A stretch of 64,000 nucleotides of DNA from Actinomyces lilanjuaniae (lineage in GTDB: Bacteria; Actinomycetota; Actinomycetes; Actinomycetales; Actinomycetaceae), in assembly GCF_003606385.1 (NCBI RefSeq), contig NZ_CP032514.1, positions 1,426,001 through 1,490,000 on the forward strand. Reading direction: 5' to 3'. How positions within the stretch are numbered: position 1 is the first letter of the stretch; each line of letters starts with the position of its first letter. The translations under genes and the position numbers were made by a program. The notes under the pieces are model-generated. The model had not been told where the DNA came from and did not search any database. It worked only from the letters and a program-made list of their open reading frames with translations. Positions 45,279-56,855 of this stretch are shown in pieces.

Positions 45279-45902
45279 ATGAGCTCATCACGTTCCCGCC
45301 GCCAGGTCCGTCTGTCCCGTGCGCTGGGCATCCCGCTGACGCCCAAGGCGGTGCGCTACTTCGAGAAGCGCCCCTACGGTCCTGGCGAGCACGGTCGCGC
45401 GCGTCGGCGCACCGAGTCCGACTACGCCGTGCGCCTGAAGGAGAAGCAGCGGCTGCGCGCCCAGTACGGCATCCGTGAGGCCCAGCTCCAGCGCGTCTTC
45501 GAGGAGGCCCGTCGTGAGAGGGGACTCACGGGTGAGTCGCTTGTCGAGCTGCTGGAGATGCGGCTGGACGCCCTGGTCCTGCGCTCCGGCATCGCCCGCA
45601 CCATCGCCCAGGCTCGCCAGAACGTCGTGCACCGCCACATCCTCGTGGACGGAAGGGTGGTCGACCGCCCCTCCTTCCGGGTCAGGCCCGGCCAGACGAT
45701 CCAGGTACGCCCCCGCTCCCAGGTCATGGTCCCCTTCCAGGTCGCTGCTGCTGGCACGCACCGTGACGTGCTGCCTGCTGTCCCCGACTACCTGACGGTG
45801 GACCTGGAGAAGCTGTCTGCGACGCTGGTGCGTCGCCCCAAGCGTGACGAGGTCCCGGTCACCTGCGACGTGCAGATGGTGGTTGAGTACTACTCACGAT
45901 GA
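45279..45902 (+). CDS. rpsD: 30S ribosomal protein S4
   Basis: Primary 16S rRNA-binding protein of the 30S body, 207 residues. N-terminal LSRALGIPLTPKAVRYFEKR and the S4 RNA-binding domain LEMRLDALVLRSGIARTIAQ, then ARQNVVHRHILVDGRVV, are diagnostic. The standalone location before alaS, away from the alpha operon, is normal in actinobacteria. ATG 45279 (MSSSRSRRQVRLSRALG) has a GACAGGAAG site upstream; an in-frame GTG at 45246 is rejected. Confidence 0.96.
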   Translation: MSSSRSRRQVRLSRALGIPLTPKAVRYFEKRPYGPGEHGRARRRTESDYAVRLKEKQRLRAQYGIREAQLQRVFEEARRERGLTGESLVELLEMRLDALVLRSGIARTIAQARQNVVHRHILVDGRVVDRPSFRVRPGQTIQVRPRSQVMVPFQVAAAGTHRDVLPAVPDYLTVDLEKLSATLVRRPKRDEVPVTCDVQMVVEYYSR

Positions 45903-46022
45903 CCTGAGGGTGGCCGGTGGACCAGTCTGCCGGGCGGCAGCGCCCGCGCTGGTTACCGGTCGGCTCCCAGCGTCTGCGTGGGCACCGGGCCCGTGCCGAG
46001 CGTGACACCGACAACCAGATGA

Positions 46023-48742
<2,720 letters not shown>

Positions 48743-48752
48743 GGCAGGCTCC

Positions 48753-49238
48753 GTGTCTGCTGTGCGCCCCGGGGTACGTCTGGCCTTTGACGTAGGCACC
48801 TCGCGTATTGGTGTCGCCCGCTGCGACCAGGAGGGAATTCTTGCCGTCCCGGCACTCACTCTCAGACGTGACCGCTACGGTAGCGATCTTGACGAGGCAG
48901 CCGACCTTGTCGGGGAGTACGCTGCTGTCGAGGTTCTTGTCGGTCTTCCTCGGAGCATGGCGGGCGGCAGCTCCTCCTCAGCGCAGGACTCTCGCCGCTG
49001 GGCCCGCAGTCTCGCCGGTACCGTCGCGCCGGTGCCCGTACGGCTGGTCGACGAGCGCCTCACGACGGTGACGGCCCACCGCCGCCTGCACGAGGCAGGC
49101 CTGCGGGAGAGGACCTTTCGCGGCGTCGTCGACGAGGCGGCGGCGGTCGTCATACTGGAGCAGGCTCTTGAGACCGAGCGGCTCACCGGGCAGCCGCCCG
49201 GCGAGCGAGTCCCCCCGAGCAAGAGAGGCAGCGCGTGA
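48753..49238 (+). CDS. ruvX: RuvX/YqgF RNase H-fold protein
   Basis: A 161-residue YqgF-family protein, named as a putative Holliday junction resolvase but linked in E. coli to 16S rRNA 5'-end processing. Conserved catalytic residues are seen in LAFDVGTSRIGVARC, EVLVGLPRSM, VDERLTTVTAHRRL and DEAAAVVILEQ. GTG 48753 lies 10 bases after the alaS stop; longer in-frame ORFs overlapping alaS are rejected. It overlaps mltG by GTGA, a conserved alaS-ruvX-mltG order. Confidence 0.92.
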   Translation: MSAVRPGVRLAFDVGTSRIGVARCDQEGILAVPALTLRRDRYGSDLDEAADLVGEYAAVEVLVGLPRSMAGGSSSSAQDSRRWARSLAGTVAPVPVRLVDERLTTVTAHRRLHEAGLRERTFRGVVDEAAAVVILEQALETERLTGQPPGERVPPSKRGSA

Positions 49239-50488
49239 GTCAGGACGACTTCTTTGCTGAGCTTGGTATCCAGCGTCAGGACGGGGCGGATGCCGACCAC
49301 GGGCCCAGGGGCCGCCGGGCACGGCGTGCGGAGAAGAAGGAGCGTCGTCGGCGCAGGCGCCGTCGTCGCTGGCTGACCTCCGTGGTCCTTGTTGTGGTCC
49401 TGATCGCCGTAGGCGTGGTGGCCTACCGGGCGCTAGGCGTCATGCGCGACACCCCCTCCGCGACCTCGGCGGCCCAGGACTACGAGGGAGCCGGTGAGGA
49501 GGAGGTGGTCATCACGGTTCCTGAGGGAGCCTCCGGACGTGATATCGGCGCGCTCCTGGAGGAGGCCGACGTGGTCGCCTCCGCCGCCGCCTTCGTCGAG
49601 GCCTACAAGGCCAACGAGAAGTCGGGCACCATCCAGCCGGGGACCTATACGCTCAAGACGCACATGTCCGCGGCCAACGCCGTAGCCACGCTCCTGGATC
49701 CGGCGTCCAAGGCCGAGCACAGCCTGACCGTCGCCGAGGGCTTCACCAAGAACCAGGTCAAGGAACGGCTTATGAGCGTGGGAGACTTCACCGCGAAGGA
49801 GGTTGACGAGGCCTACGCGGACACTGAAGCCATCGGCCTACCTGAGCAGGCAGGTGGTGACGTCGAGGGCTGGCTGGCACCGTCTACCTACGACATCGGC
49901 GAGGACGACACCGCCACGGACGTGGTGGCGCAGATGGTCTCCACCACAGTCGCCAACCTACGCTCCGCCGGCGTAGAGGAGGAGGACTACCAGGAGGTCC
50001 TGACCAAGGCCTCTATCGTGGAGCGCGAGGTCTCCCAGGCCCAGTACTACGGTCAGGTGGCCCGGGTCATCGACAACCGCATCGCGGATACCGAGGGTGA
50101 GACCCAGGGCATGCTCCAGATGGACTCCACCGTCCTGTACGGCCTGGGCCGAGTGGGGGGCATCCCCTCCCCGGAGGACACGGCCGACGCATCCAACGCC
50201 TACAACACCTACCAGCACCCCGGCCTGCCGCCAACCCCGATCGGGAGCCCCGGTCAGGAGGTTATCGCGGCCGTGCTGGACCCGCCCGAGGGCGACTGGC
50301 TGTACTTCGTGACAGTTGACCTGACCACGGGTGAGACGCTCTTTGCCGCGACGCTGGAGGAGCAGGAGGCCAACACGGAGAAGCTCAACGCCTACTGCCG
50401 TGAGAACCAGGAGGTCTGCCAGGGCGCCACTGCGACCGCCACGGCTGCGCCTGATCCGGCCACGGCTACCCCTGATGGCGGGTCGTAG
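49235..50488 (+). CDS. mltG: Endolytic murein transglycosylase MltG
   Basis: Membrane-bound lytic transglycosylase that cleaves nascent glycan strands and sets their length. The 417-residue protein has a basic cytoplasmic tail, one membrane helix (WLTSVVLVVVLIAVGVVAYR, about residues 45-65), a LysM-like segment (VITVPEGASGRDIGALLEEA) and the YceG catalytic domain with Glu in KASIVEREVSQAQYY and MDSTVLYGLG, GLPPTPIGSPG. The C-terminal Ala/Thr-rich tail overlaps the aroE start. Confidence 0.93.
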   Translation: MSQDDFFAELGIQRQDGADADHGPRGRRARRAEKKERRRRRRRRRWLTSVVLVVVLIAVGVVAYRALGVMRDTPSATSAAQDYEGAGEEEVVITVPEGASGRDIGALLEEADVVASAAAFVEAYKANEKSGTIQPGTYTLKTHMSAANAVATLLDPASKAEHSLTVAEGFTKNQVKERLMSVGDFTAKEVDEAYADTEAIGLPEQAGGDVEGWLAPSTYDIGEDDTATDVVAQMVSTTVANLRSAGVEEEDYQEVLTKASIVEREVSQAQYYGQVARVIDNRIADTEGETQGMLQMDSTVLYGLGRVGGIPSPEDTADASNAYNTYQHPGLPPTPIGSPGQEVIAAVLDPPEGDWLYFVTVDLTTGETLFAATLEEQEANTEKLNAYCRENQEVCQGATATATAAPDPATATPDGGS

Positions 50489-51524
50489 GCCTGCCAGCCC
50501 GGTGAGGCCTGTGGCAGGTTCCGGGACTGGTGCTGCCGGGGAGGGTAGCGCCAGTCGGCAGGGGGAGGTACTGGGCCACCGGGCCGCGGTCGTCGGGCAC
50601 CCGGTCTCCCACTCCCTGTCACCGGTCCTGCACCGTGCCGCCTACGCCCAGCTCGGCCTGGGCACGTGGCACTACACCAGGATCGACCTGCCTGTCACGC
50701 GGCTGCCGGGCCTGGTGTCCCAGCTGGCCGCGCCGGTCAGCGATGGCTGGGCCTGGTCGGGGCTGAGCGTGACGATGCCGCACAAGCAGGCCCTGGTGCC
50801 CATGCTGGACGTGGTCGACCCTCTGGCCCAGGCGGTGGGCTCGGTCAACACCGTGGTGGCCCAGCGCTCGGGCACGGGACCGGCCCTGCTGGCGGGGTTC
50901 AACACCGACGTGACTGGGATCGTCGAGGCGGTACGGGAGACTGCTGCGGCGTGGTCCGCCCAGGCGCTGCCAGCCTTGCCGACCTGTGCACCGGGCAGGG
51001 CCGACGGGTGGGGAGTCTCTGGGGCAACAGCCGTCGTCCTGGGCTCTGGGGCCACGGCGTGCTCAGCCCTGGCCGCGCTCACCGAGCTGGGCGCGACACG
51101 GATCGTCGTAGCCGCCCGCCGCCATGCCGGCCCTGGCCGCGCCCTGAGTGCAGCACATCGTATGGGTCTGGAGGTGGAGGCCCTCACCTGGACCCCGGGC
51201 GAGGTACGTTCTGACTCTGCCGTGGCCGAGGTTCTGGCCCAGGCGGACCTAGCGGTCTCCACCCTGCCCGCAGGTGGTGCGGACACGCTGGCTGAGGCCC
51301 TGCCCGGAGTCCTGGGCGGGAGACTTACGGCAGGAGCGGTCCTGCTTGACGTCGTCTACGCGCCCTGGCCGACACCTCTGGCCAGCGCCTGGGAGCGCGG
51401 TGGCGGGGCGGTGGCACCCGGCTGGCTCATGCTGCTGCACCAGGCGGTGCCCCAGGTCAGGCTGATGACGGGCCGCGGCCCTGATGTCGCACCCATGCGA
51501 GACGCACTGCTGCGTGCCCTGTAG
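50475..51524 (+). CDS. aroE: Shikimate dehydrogenase
   Basis: Reduces 3-dehydroshikimate to shikimate with NADPH. Substrate-domain signatures are GHPVSHSLSPVLHRAAYA, SGLSVTMPHKQALV with the catalytic lysine, and AGFNTDVTGI; the NADP loop is VVLGSGATACSALAAL. The C-terminus QAVPQVRLMTG is typical. ATG 50475 overlaps mltG by 14 bases. The first 30 residues are not conserved and a start near 50502 is possible. It is followed by aroC and aroKB in the same direction, forming a shikimate cluster. Confidence 0.92.
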   Translation: MAGRRPASPVRPVAGSGTGAAGEGSASRQGEVLGHRAAVVGHPVSHSLSPVLHRAAYAQLGLGTWHYTRIDLPVTRLPGLVSQLAAPVSDGWAWSGLSVTMPHKQALVPMLDVVDPLAQAVGSVNTVVAQRSGTGPALLAGFNTDVTGIVEAVRETAAAWSAQALPALPTCAPGRADGWGVSGATAVVLGSGATACSALAALTELGATRIVVAARRHAGPGRALSAAHRMGLEVEALTWTPGEVRSDSAVAEVLAQADLAVSTLPAGGADTLAEALPGVLGGRLTAGAVLLDVVYAPWPTPLASAWERGGGAVAPGWLMLLHQAVPQVRLMTGRGPDVAPMRDALLRAL

Positions 51525-51590
51525 GCGTGCCCTGTAGGGCGCACGCCCGGGCCGGAGAGGTCGGGTGCCCGGCTGTGGGCCACGGTGTGG

Positions 51591-51603
51591 GATGATCGGT
51601 GCC
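51591..51603 (+). promoter_or_regulatory. Possible leaderless promoter of aroC
   Basis: GATGAT at 51591-51596 is seven bases before the aroC ATG and no ribosome site is present. The call is tentative. Confidence 0.3.
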
Positions 51604-52824
51604 ATGCTTCATTGGATGACGGCCGGGGAGTCCCACGGCGAGGCCCTGACCGCCGTGGTCGACGGCGTCCCGGCGGGCGTGGAGATCACCAGCGAGGACA
51701 TCCGGGAGGCCCTGGCACGTCGTCGCCTGGGTCACGGCCGTGGCGCCCGGCAGTCCTTCGAGCGCGACGAGCTAAGGATCCTAGGAGGGATCAGGCACGG
51801 CCGTACGATCGGTAGCCCCGTGTCCCTGCAGATCGGCAACTCCGAGTGGCCCCGGTGGTCCACGGTCATGAGCGCCGACCCGGTGGAGGCCGAGGCGCTC
51901 CTGGTGGACGCAGGAACCGGGGACGAGCGGGAGCTGGCTCGCAACAGGCCCCTGACCAGGCCCCGTCCTGGTCATGCGGACCTGCCGGGAATGCTCAAGT
52001 ACGATCTGCCGGAGGCGCGGCCGGTCCTGGAACGCGCCTCGGCACGTGAGACCGCGGCCCGGGTCGCCCTGGGTGCGGTGGCGGAGGCGCTCCTGGCGCA
52101 GGTTGCCGGGATCAGGCTGGTCAGCCATGTCGTACGTGTCGGGACAGTGGCTCTGCCTGAGGACGTCGCCGCGCCGCAGCCGCAGGACACCGCACGCCTG
52201 GACGCCGACCCGGTGCGCTGCACCGACCCCGCGACCAGCGCCGCGATGGTCTCGCTCATCGACGAGGCCAGGAAGGCGGGCGACACCCTGGGGGGAGTAG
52301 TTGAGGTGGTCGCCACCGGGGTCCCGGTGGGGCTGGGTTCCCACGTTCAGGCCGACCGGCGCCTAGATGCCCGGCTGGCTGGTGCGCTCATGAGCATCCA
52401 GGCGGTCAAGGGAGTGGAGGTGGGTGACGGCTTCGCCCAGGCTCAGCTCAGGGGCTCCGCAGCCCACGACGAGATCCTCTCGGTCCGCTCGGGTGGTGTC
52501 AGCCGTGCCTCCAACCGCGCCGGCGGGGTGGAGGGCGGTATCTCCAACGGTTCCCCGGTGCGGGTCCGTGCCGCCTTCAAGCCGATCTCCACGGTGCCGC
52601 GAGCGCTTCGCACCGTGGACATGGCCACGGGAGAGGAGGCGACCGGACTGCACCAGCGCTCCGACACCTGCGCCGTCGTCCCGGGTGCCGTGATCGCCCA
52701 GGCCATGACGGCGCTGGTTCTGGCAGACGCCCTGACTGACAAGACCGGAGGTGACTCCGTGGTGCAGGCCCGTAGCAGCCTCGTCTCCTACCTGGACCGC
52801 GTGGCTGAGCGGACACGATGGTGA
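51604..52824 (+). CDS. aroC: Chorismate synthase
   Basis: Converts EPSP to chorismate using reduced FMN, the last shared aromatic step. The 406-residue protein starts [20 protein letters not shown] with the first catalytic histidine motif, then [37 protein letters not shown], and the FMN-binding [13 protein letters not shown], with a C-terminal [11 protein letters not shown]. The ATG is fixed by the conserved N-terminus; an in-frame GTG at 51565 is rejected. A 100-bp gap leads to aroKB. Confidence 0.95.
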   Translation: MLHWMTAGESHGEALTAVVDGVPAGVEITSEDIREALARRRLGHGRGARQSFERDELRILGGIRHGRTIGSPVSLQIGNSEWPRWSTVMSADPVEAEALLVDAGTGDERELARNRPLTRPRPGHADLPGMLKYDLPEARPVLERASARETAARVALGAVAEALLAQVAGIRLVSHVVRVGTVALPEDVAAPQPQDTARLDADPVRCTDPATSAAMVSLIDEARKAGDTLGGVVEVVATGVPVGLGSHVQADRRLDARLAGALMSIQAVKGVEVGDGFAQAQLRGSAAHDEILSVRSGGVSRASNRAGGVEGGISNGSPVRVRAAFKPISTVPRALRTVDMATGEEATGLHQRSDTCAVVPGAVIAQAMTALVLADALTDKTGGDSVVQARSSLVSYLDRVAERTRW

Positions 52825-52924
52825 CCGGGAGGGCGGGCAGCGCCAGACAGAGCCAGACGCGCGGGAGCGTGAGCCAGGAGAACACCCGGAAAGGACACAA
52901 AGGACACGTAGAGAGGAGCCGCCC

Positions 52925-54862
52925 GTGAGCACGACAGGCCGCTACAACGACAGGCTGCCTCCTGCTGTTGACGCCGAGGTCCTGCCGCTGGTCCTTGTCG
53001 GGCTTCCTGGTGCGGGCAAGACCACGGTGGCACGGCTGCTTGCCCACGCCCTGGGCGTTCAGGTCACCGACACTGATGCCGAGGTACGTCGTAGGTCCCG
53101 GATGACCATCCCGGAGATCTTCGCCTCCGAGGGGGAGGAGCGCTTCCGCGACCGTGAGCACCGGGCGGTGCGGGCCGTCCTTGACTCCCCGGCGGCGGCG
53201 CACGGCGTCGTGGCGCTGGGCGGTGGCGCGGTGGTGCGCAAGGAGAACCGCGAGCTCCTCAAGGGTCGCGTTGTGGTCTACCTCGAAGCTACCCCCCTCA
53301 CCGCTGCCGTCCACGTCGGGGACGGGTCCGGCCGACCACTCATGACGACCGGGGACGAGGCACCCGGTGGTGCTGGCACCCTCCCTGCGCGGATCGGTGC
53401 CGTGCCGGAGCAGGGCACGTCCTCACCCGGTGCGGCTGACACGGCTGTGGGCCAGGACCCGCAGGACGCGAAGCAGGACGGGGGAGGCGGCAGCCATGAC
53501 CCGGTCCTGGAACGGATGGAGGCCCTGTACGCGCAGAGGGCAGCACTGTACGAGGAGGTCGCCTCGATCACCGTCCCTACCGACGGGCTGAGCGCCGAAC
53601 AGGTCGCGGCCCTGGTCCTGGTGGCCCTGGGAGCCAGGCCCCACCGGGTCGCCGGGGCGCTGGCCCCCGTCGCGCCCGGCTCCGGCGACGTGACCGGCTC
53701 TGCCCGTGCCGGGGCGCAGTACGAGGAGCCGCCCGTCCCAGAGGCAGTCGGGCTGCGTCGCATCGGCGTGAGAGGGCCGCATGCCTACGAGGTCCTTGTG
53801 GGTCGAGGGCTTCAGGACCAGCTGCAGGCAGCGGTGCGCCAGGTGGCGGGCGGCGGCAGGGGCGGGGTGGCGGTGGTCCATGACGAGCACCTTGGTGCCG
53901 TCGCCGCCACCTACGAGGCCGAGCTGGGTCGTGCCGGCCTGCGTACCACCCGAATCAGGGTTCCTGCCGGGGAGGAGGCCAAGACCGCGAAGGTCCTGGA
54001 GAAGGTGTGGCACGACCTGGGAGTCTTCCGCATGGGGCGTGACGGGGTGGTGGTCGGCCTGGGCGGCGGGGCTGTCACTGACCTCGCGGGCTTCGCTGCC
54101 GCCAGCTGGCTGCGAGGAGTGCCCGTGGTCCAGGTCCCCACCTCCCTGCTTGCCATGGTTGACGCCGCAGTGGGTGGCAAGACCGGGATCAACACGGCAG
54201 CGGGAAAGAACCTTGTGGGGGCGTTCCATCCTCCCTCTGTGGTCCTGGCGGACACGCAGACGCTGGCGAGCCTGCCGGGTGCCGAGCTGCGGGCCGGCCT
54301 GGGCGAGGTCGTCAAGTGCGGGCTCATCGCAGACCCTGTCATCCTGGAGAGGCTCCTGGAGGACCCGCAGGCCTGCACCCGCTGGGACTCCCCGGTCCTG
54401 GCCGAGCTGGTAGCCCGTTCGGTATCGGTCAAGGCCGCCGTCGTTAGCGAGGACCTGACCGAGTCCGGGCAGCGGGAGGTGCTCAACTACGGGCACACCT
54501 ACGCCCACGCGGTAGAGAGGGCCACCGGGTACACCTGGCGGCACGGAGAGGCGGTAGCGGTAGGCTGCCTGTTCGCTGCCCACACGGCTCATCTGGCAGG
54601 CAGGCTCGACGCCGAGACCCTGGCCGTGCACTACCGTGTCCTGTCTGCTGTCGGCCTGCCGACCTCTTTCCCGCAGGGACACGGACGCTGGGAGGAGCTT
54701 CACGAGATCATGCTGAGTGACAAGAAGGTGCGCGGCGGGGTGCTGAGGATGGTGCTCCTGGAGCGGGTCGCAGCCCCGGTGCGCACGACCGCTCCCGGGG
54801 AGCCTGTCCTGCGCCTGGCCCACGAGGCTGTCACCGCTGGTGGGCACGGGGCGGCACGGTGA
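52925..54862 (+). CDS. aroKB: Fused shikimate kinase / 3-dehydroquinate synthase (AroK-AroB)
   Basis: A 646-residue bifunctional protein. Residues about 18-235 are shikimate kinase: P-loop VGLPGAGKTTVARLL, DTDAEVRRR and GGGAVVRKEN. The kinase lid region is interrupted by about 45 extra Gly/Asp/Gln-rich residues between RPLM and the RMEALYAQRAALYEEVA helix. Residues about 285-630 are 3-dehydroquinate synthase: VVGLGGGAVTDLAGFAA, VPTSLLAMVDAAVGGKTGIN, GLGEVVKCG and NYGHTYAHAVE. It supplies steps 2 and 5 of the shikimate pathway. GTG 52925 has a GAGAGGAG site. Such fusions occur in Actinomycetaceae and bifidobacteria. Confidence 0.93.
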   Translation: MSTTGRYNDRLPPAVDAEVLPLVLVGLPGAGKTTVARLLAHALGVQVTDTDAEVRRRSRMTIPEIFASEGEERFRDREHRAVRAVLDSPAAAHGVVALGGGAVVRKENRELLKGRVVVYLEATPLTAAVHVGDGSGRPLMTTGDEAPGGAGTLPARIGAVPEQGTSSPGAADTAVGQDPQDAKQDGGGGSHDPVLERMEALYAQRAALYEEVASITVPTDGLSAEQVAALVLVALGARPHRVAGALAPVAPGSGDVTGSARAGAQYEEPPVPEAVGLRRIGVRGPHAYEVLVGRGLQDQLQAAVRQVAGGGRGGVAVVHDEHLGAVAATYEAELGRAGLRTTRIRVPAGEEAKTAKVLEKVWHDLGVFRMGRDGVVVGLGGGAVTDLAGFAAASWLRGVPVVQVPTSLLAMVDAAVGGKTGINTAAGKNLVGAFHPPSVVLADTQTLASLPGAELRAGLGEVVKCGLIADPVILERLLEDPQACTRWDSPVLAELVARSVSVKAAVVSEDLTESGQREVLNYGHTYAHAVERATGYTWRHGEAVAVGCLFAAHTAHLAGRLDAETLAVHYRVLSAVGLPTSFPQGHGRWEELHEIMLSDKKVRGGVLRMVLLERVAAPVRTTAPGEPVLRLAHEAVTAGGHGAAR

Positions 54863-55410
54863 GGGCCAGTGGTCCCGTCGTGCTCCTGGGACCGCCGGGA
54901 GCCGGGTGCTCCAGCGTCGGTCACGCCCTGGCCCAGACCACGGGCCGGGTGCTCACGGACCTGCGGACCACAGTGGCCCGCGAGCTGGGCGTCCACCCGT
55001 CAACCGCGCTGGTCGAGGTGCCGGAGGAGCGGTACCGGGAGGCTGAGGCCCGCTGCGCGTGCGCCGCGCTGCGCGAGGCCGAGGACCAGTTCCCGGCAGC
55101 CGTGCTGGCCCTGGGCTCGGGCTGCCTGGACCGAGATGAGGTCCGTGCCGCGGTCGGCAGAATACGGGGCGCGGGTGGCTGCGTGGTGGCACTGCTGGCC
55201 CGCGCGCGGGCCCTGGCAGCTCGCAACGGCCTGGACGCACCACGCTCCATCGCGCTGGGAGACGTCCACCGGCAGTTCACGCGCATGCTGCGGCAGCGCG
55301 AGCAGGCCTGCCGCGAGCTGGCCGACGTCGTCGTCGACACGACGGGTACCACTCCTTGCCAGGCTGCTGAGCAGGTGGTGCAGCGCTGCGCAGCCGCAGC
55401 GGGCTCGTGA
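54859..55410 (+). CDS. Degenerate shikimate-kinase-like protein, probably inactive
   Basis: A 183-residue protein that aligns along its length with the kinase half of the upstream aroKB: VVLLGPPGAGCSSVGHALAQ against LVLVGLPGAGKTTVARLL, then TDLRTTVARELGV, PEERYREAEARC and AVLALGSGCL. The key residues are lost: the P-loop lysine is Cys (GAGCSS), the shikimate-binding DTD is TDL, and the GGG motif is GSG. It therefore probably does not phosphorylate shikimate. The GTG overlaps the aroKB stop (GTGA), so it is co-translated. It may be a structural or regulatory partner or a decaying duplicate. The open frame is intact. Confidence 0.75.
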   Translation: MRASGPVVLLGPPGAGCSSVGHALAQTTGRVLTDLRTTVARELGVHPSTALVEVPEERYREAEARCACAALREAEDQFPAAVLALGSGCLDRDEVRAAVGRIRGAGGCVVALLARARALAARNGLDAPRSIALGDVHRQFTRMLRQREQACRELADVVVDTTGTTPCQAAEQVVQRCAAAAGS

Positions 55411-55565
55411 CCGGCTTGACAGGAGCCCGTCTGGGGCAGGAGGACCGGGGGCACGATACACTTTCGCCGTTCCCGGACCTTCCGCAGTCCCCGCACCCAA
55501 GACGCCATAGATCCTGAGACAGACCCTGAACAGACAGACCTTGAACAGACAGTGAGGATGTGCTC
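55411..55565 (+). promoter_or_regulatory. efp upstream region
   Basis: A GATACACT -10-like element at 55455-55462 suggests a promoter for efp-nusB. Two TGAACAGACAG units in tandem lie at about 55526-55552. A GTGAGGAT ribosome site precedes the start. A TTGACA at 55416-55421 is too far from this -10 to pair with it. Confidence 0.45.
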
Positions 55566-56129
55566 GTGGCCACGACAAACGACTTGAAGAACGGCATGGT
55601 GCTCAACCTGGAGGGGCAGCTGTGGCAGGTGGTGGAGTTCCAGCACGTCAAGCCGGGCAAGGGGCCCGCCTTCGTACGTACCAAGATCAAGAACGTGCTG
55701 TCGGGTAAGACTGTGGACAGGACCTTCAACGCCGGTCTTAAGGTGGAGACGGCGACCGTCGACCGCCGTGACATGCAGTACTCCTACAAGGACGGTGACG
55801 ACTTCGTTTTCATGGACGTCAAGACCTTCGACCAGGTCTACGTCTCTGCGGCGACCGTGGGAGAGGCCGCAACCTTCATGCTTGAGGGCCAGGACGTCAC
55901 GGTCGCCTTCCACGAGGACGCCGTCCTGTTCGTCGAGCTTCCCCCCTCCGTGGTCCTCACGATCTCGCACACGGAGCCGGGCCTGCAGGGCGACCGCTCC
56001 TCCGCCGGTACCAAGCCTGCCACTGTTGAGACCGGTGCAGAGATCCAGGTGCCCCTGTTCCTCAACACCGGTGACAGGGTCAAGGTTGACACCCGTACCG
56101 GCTCCTACATCTCCCGCGTCACTGACTGA
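55566..56129 (+). CDS. efp: Translation elongation factor P
   Basis: EF-P binds between the P and E sites and rescues ribosomes stalled at polyproline. The 187-residue protein has three beta-barrel domains; the tip loop [14 protein letters not shown] carries the Lys that contacts P-site tRNA. GTG 55566 ([13 protein letters not shown]) matches actinobacterial EF-P starts and has a correctly spaced GAGGAT; the in-frame GTG at 55560 is rejected. Its stop overlaps the nusB ATG. Confidence 0.96.
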   Translation: MATTNDLKNGMVLNLEGQLWQVVEFQHVKPGKGPAFVRTKIKNVLSGKTVDRTFNAGLKVETATVDRRDMQYSYKDGDDFVFMDVKTFDQVYVSAATVGEAATFMLEGQDVTVAFHEDAVLFVELPPSVVLTISHTEPGLQGDRSSAGTKPATVETGAEIQVPLFLNTGDRVKVDTRTGSYISRVTD

Positions 56130-56800
56130 TGACAGATCCTGCTGTCCAGGGCTCCTCACCGCCAGCGGAAGCCGTGGCAGGTAGTGACCGGCCTGGTGCT
56201 GGCGTCCAGGGGGAGGATCCGGGCGGCGGGGCTCGGGCCGCGGCGTCATCCTCCCGCCGCGGCAGGCGGGCTAGGCACACGGTCACTGCGCGGACCAAGG
56301 CCCGGCGTCGCGCCGTGGAGATTCTCTTCGAGGCCGACCAGCGTGGGCTGCTGGTACCCACCAGCAGAGGGGCGCAGGAGACCGAGGGTGACACTCCCGA
56401 TCTGGGCGTCCATAACGCCTCTTACCACGACGCCTCCTACCGCGAGGCCTCGCGCAGGTTGAGGAGCTTTGCCGCGCAGCGGGCGGTCCACTCCGCGAAC
56501 CACACTGAGGCCCCTGCCTACGCCCGACAGGTGGTCGAGGGGGTCTGCGACCACCTGGCAGACATTGACGAGGCCATTCAGACCTATGCCCAAGGGTGGG
56601 TGCTCATGCGCATGCCTGCCGTGGACCGGGCAATTGCCCGTGCAGCCACCTGGGAGATTGTCTACAACGACGACGTCGACGTCCCCGTAGCGGTGGACGA
56701 GGCGGTGACTCTGGCGCGCCTGCTGTCGACCGAGGAGTCCCCAAGGTTCCTGAGCGGCCTGCTAGGCCGTATCGGTGACCTGGCGGACACGCTGCGCTGA
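56129..56800 (+). CDS. nusB: Transcription antitermination factor NusB
   Basis: NusB with NusE/S10 forms the boxA-binding complex for rRNA antitermination. The 223-residue protein has a roughly 50-residue Ser/Gly/Arg-rich N-terminal extension, then the NusB fold starting ARRRAVEILFEADQRG and ending RAATWEIVYNDDVDVPVAVD, EAVTLARLLSTEESPRFLSG, LLGRIGDL. An insertion of about 50 residues (residues 70-120) separates the first helices. ATG 56129 overlaps the efp stop. Confidence 0.94.
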   Translation: MTDPAVQGSSPPAEAVAGSDRPGAGVQGEDPGGGARAAASSSRRGRRARHTVTARTKARRRAVEILFEADQRGLLVPTSRGAQETEGDTPDLGVHNASYHDASYREASRRLRSFAAQRAVHSANHTEAPAYARQVVEGVCDHLADIDEAIQTYAQGWVLMRMPAVDRAIARAATWEIVYNDDVDVPVAVDEAVTLARLLSTEESPRFLSGLLGRIGDLADTLR

Positions 56801-56855
56801 CCGGGTGCACCGAGAGATGCGCCGCAAGGGGCGTATCGGGACAGGGTAGGGCTCG

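Noticed and set aside
55416..55462. TTGACA/TACACT as a paired -35/-10 promoter for efp
   Set aside because: The hexamers are about 35 bases apart, roughly twice the normal spacing; only the -10-like element is kept as a candidate.
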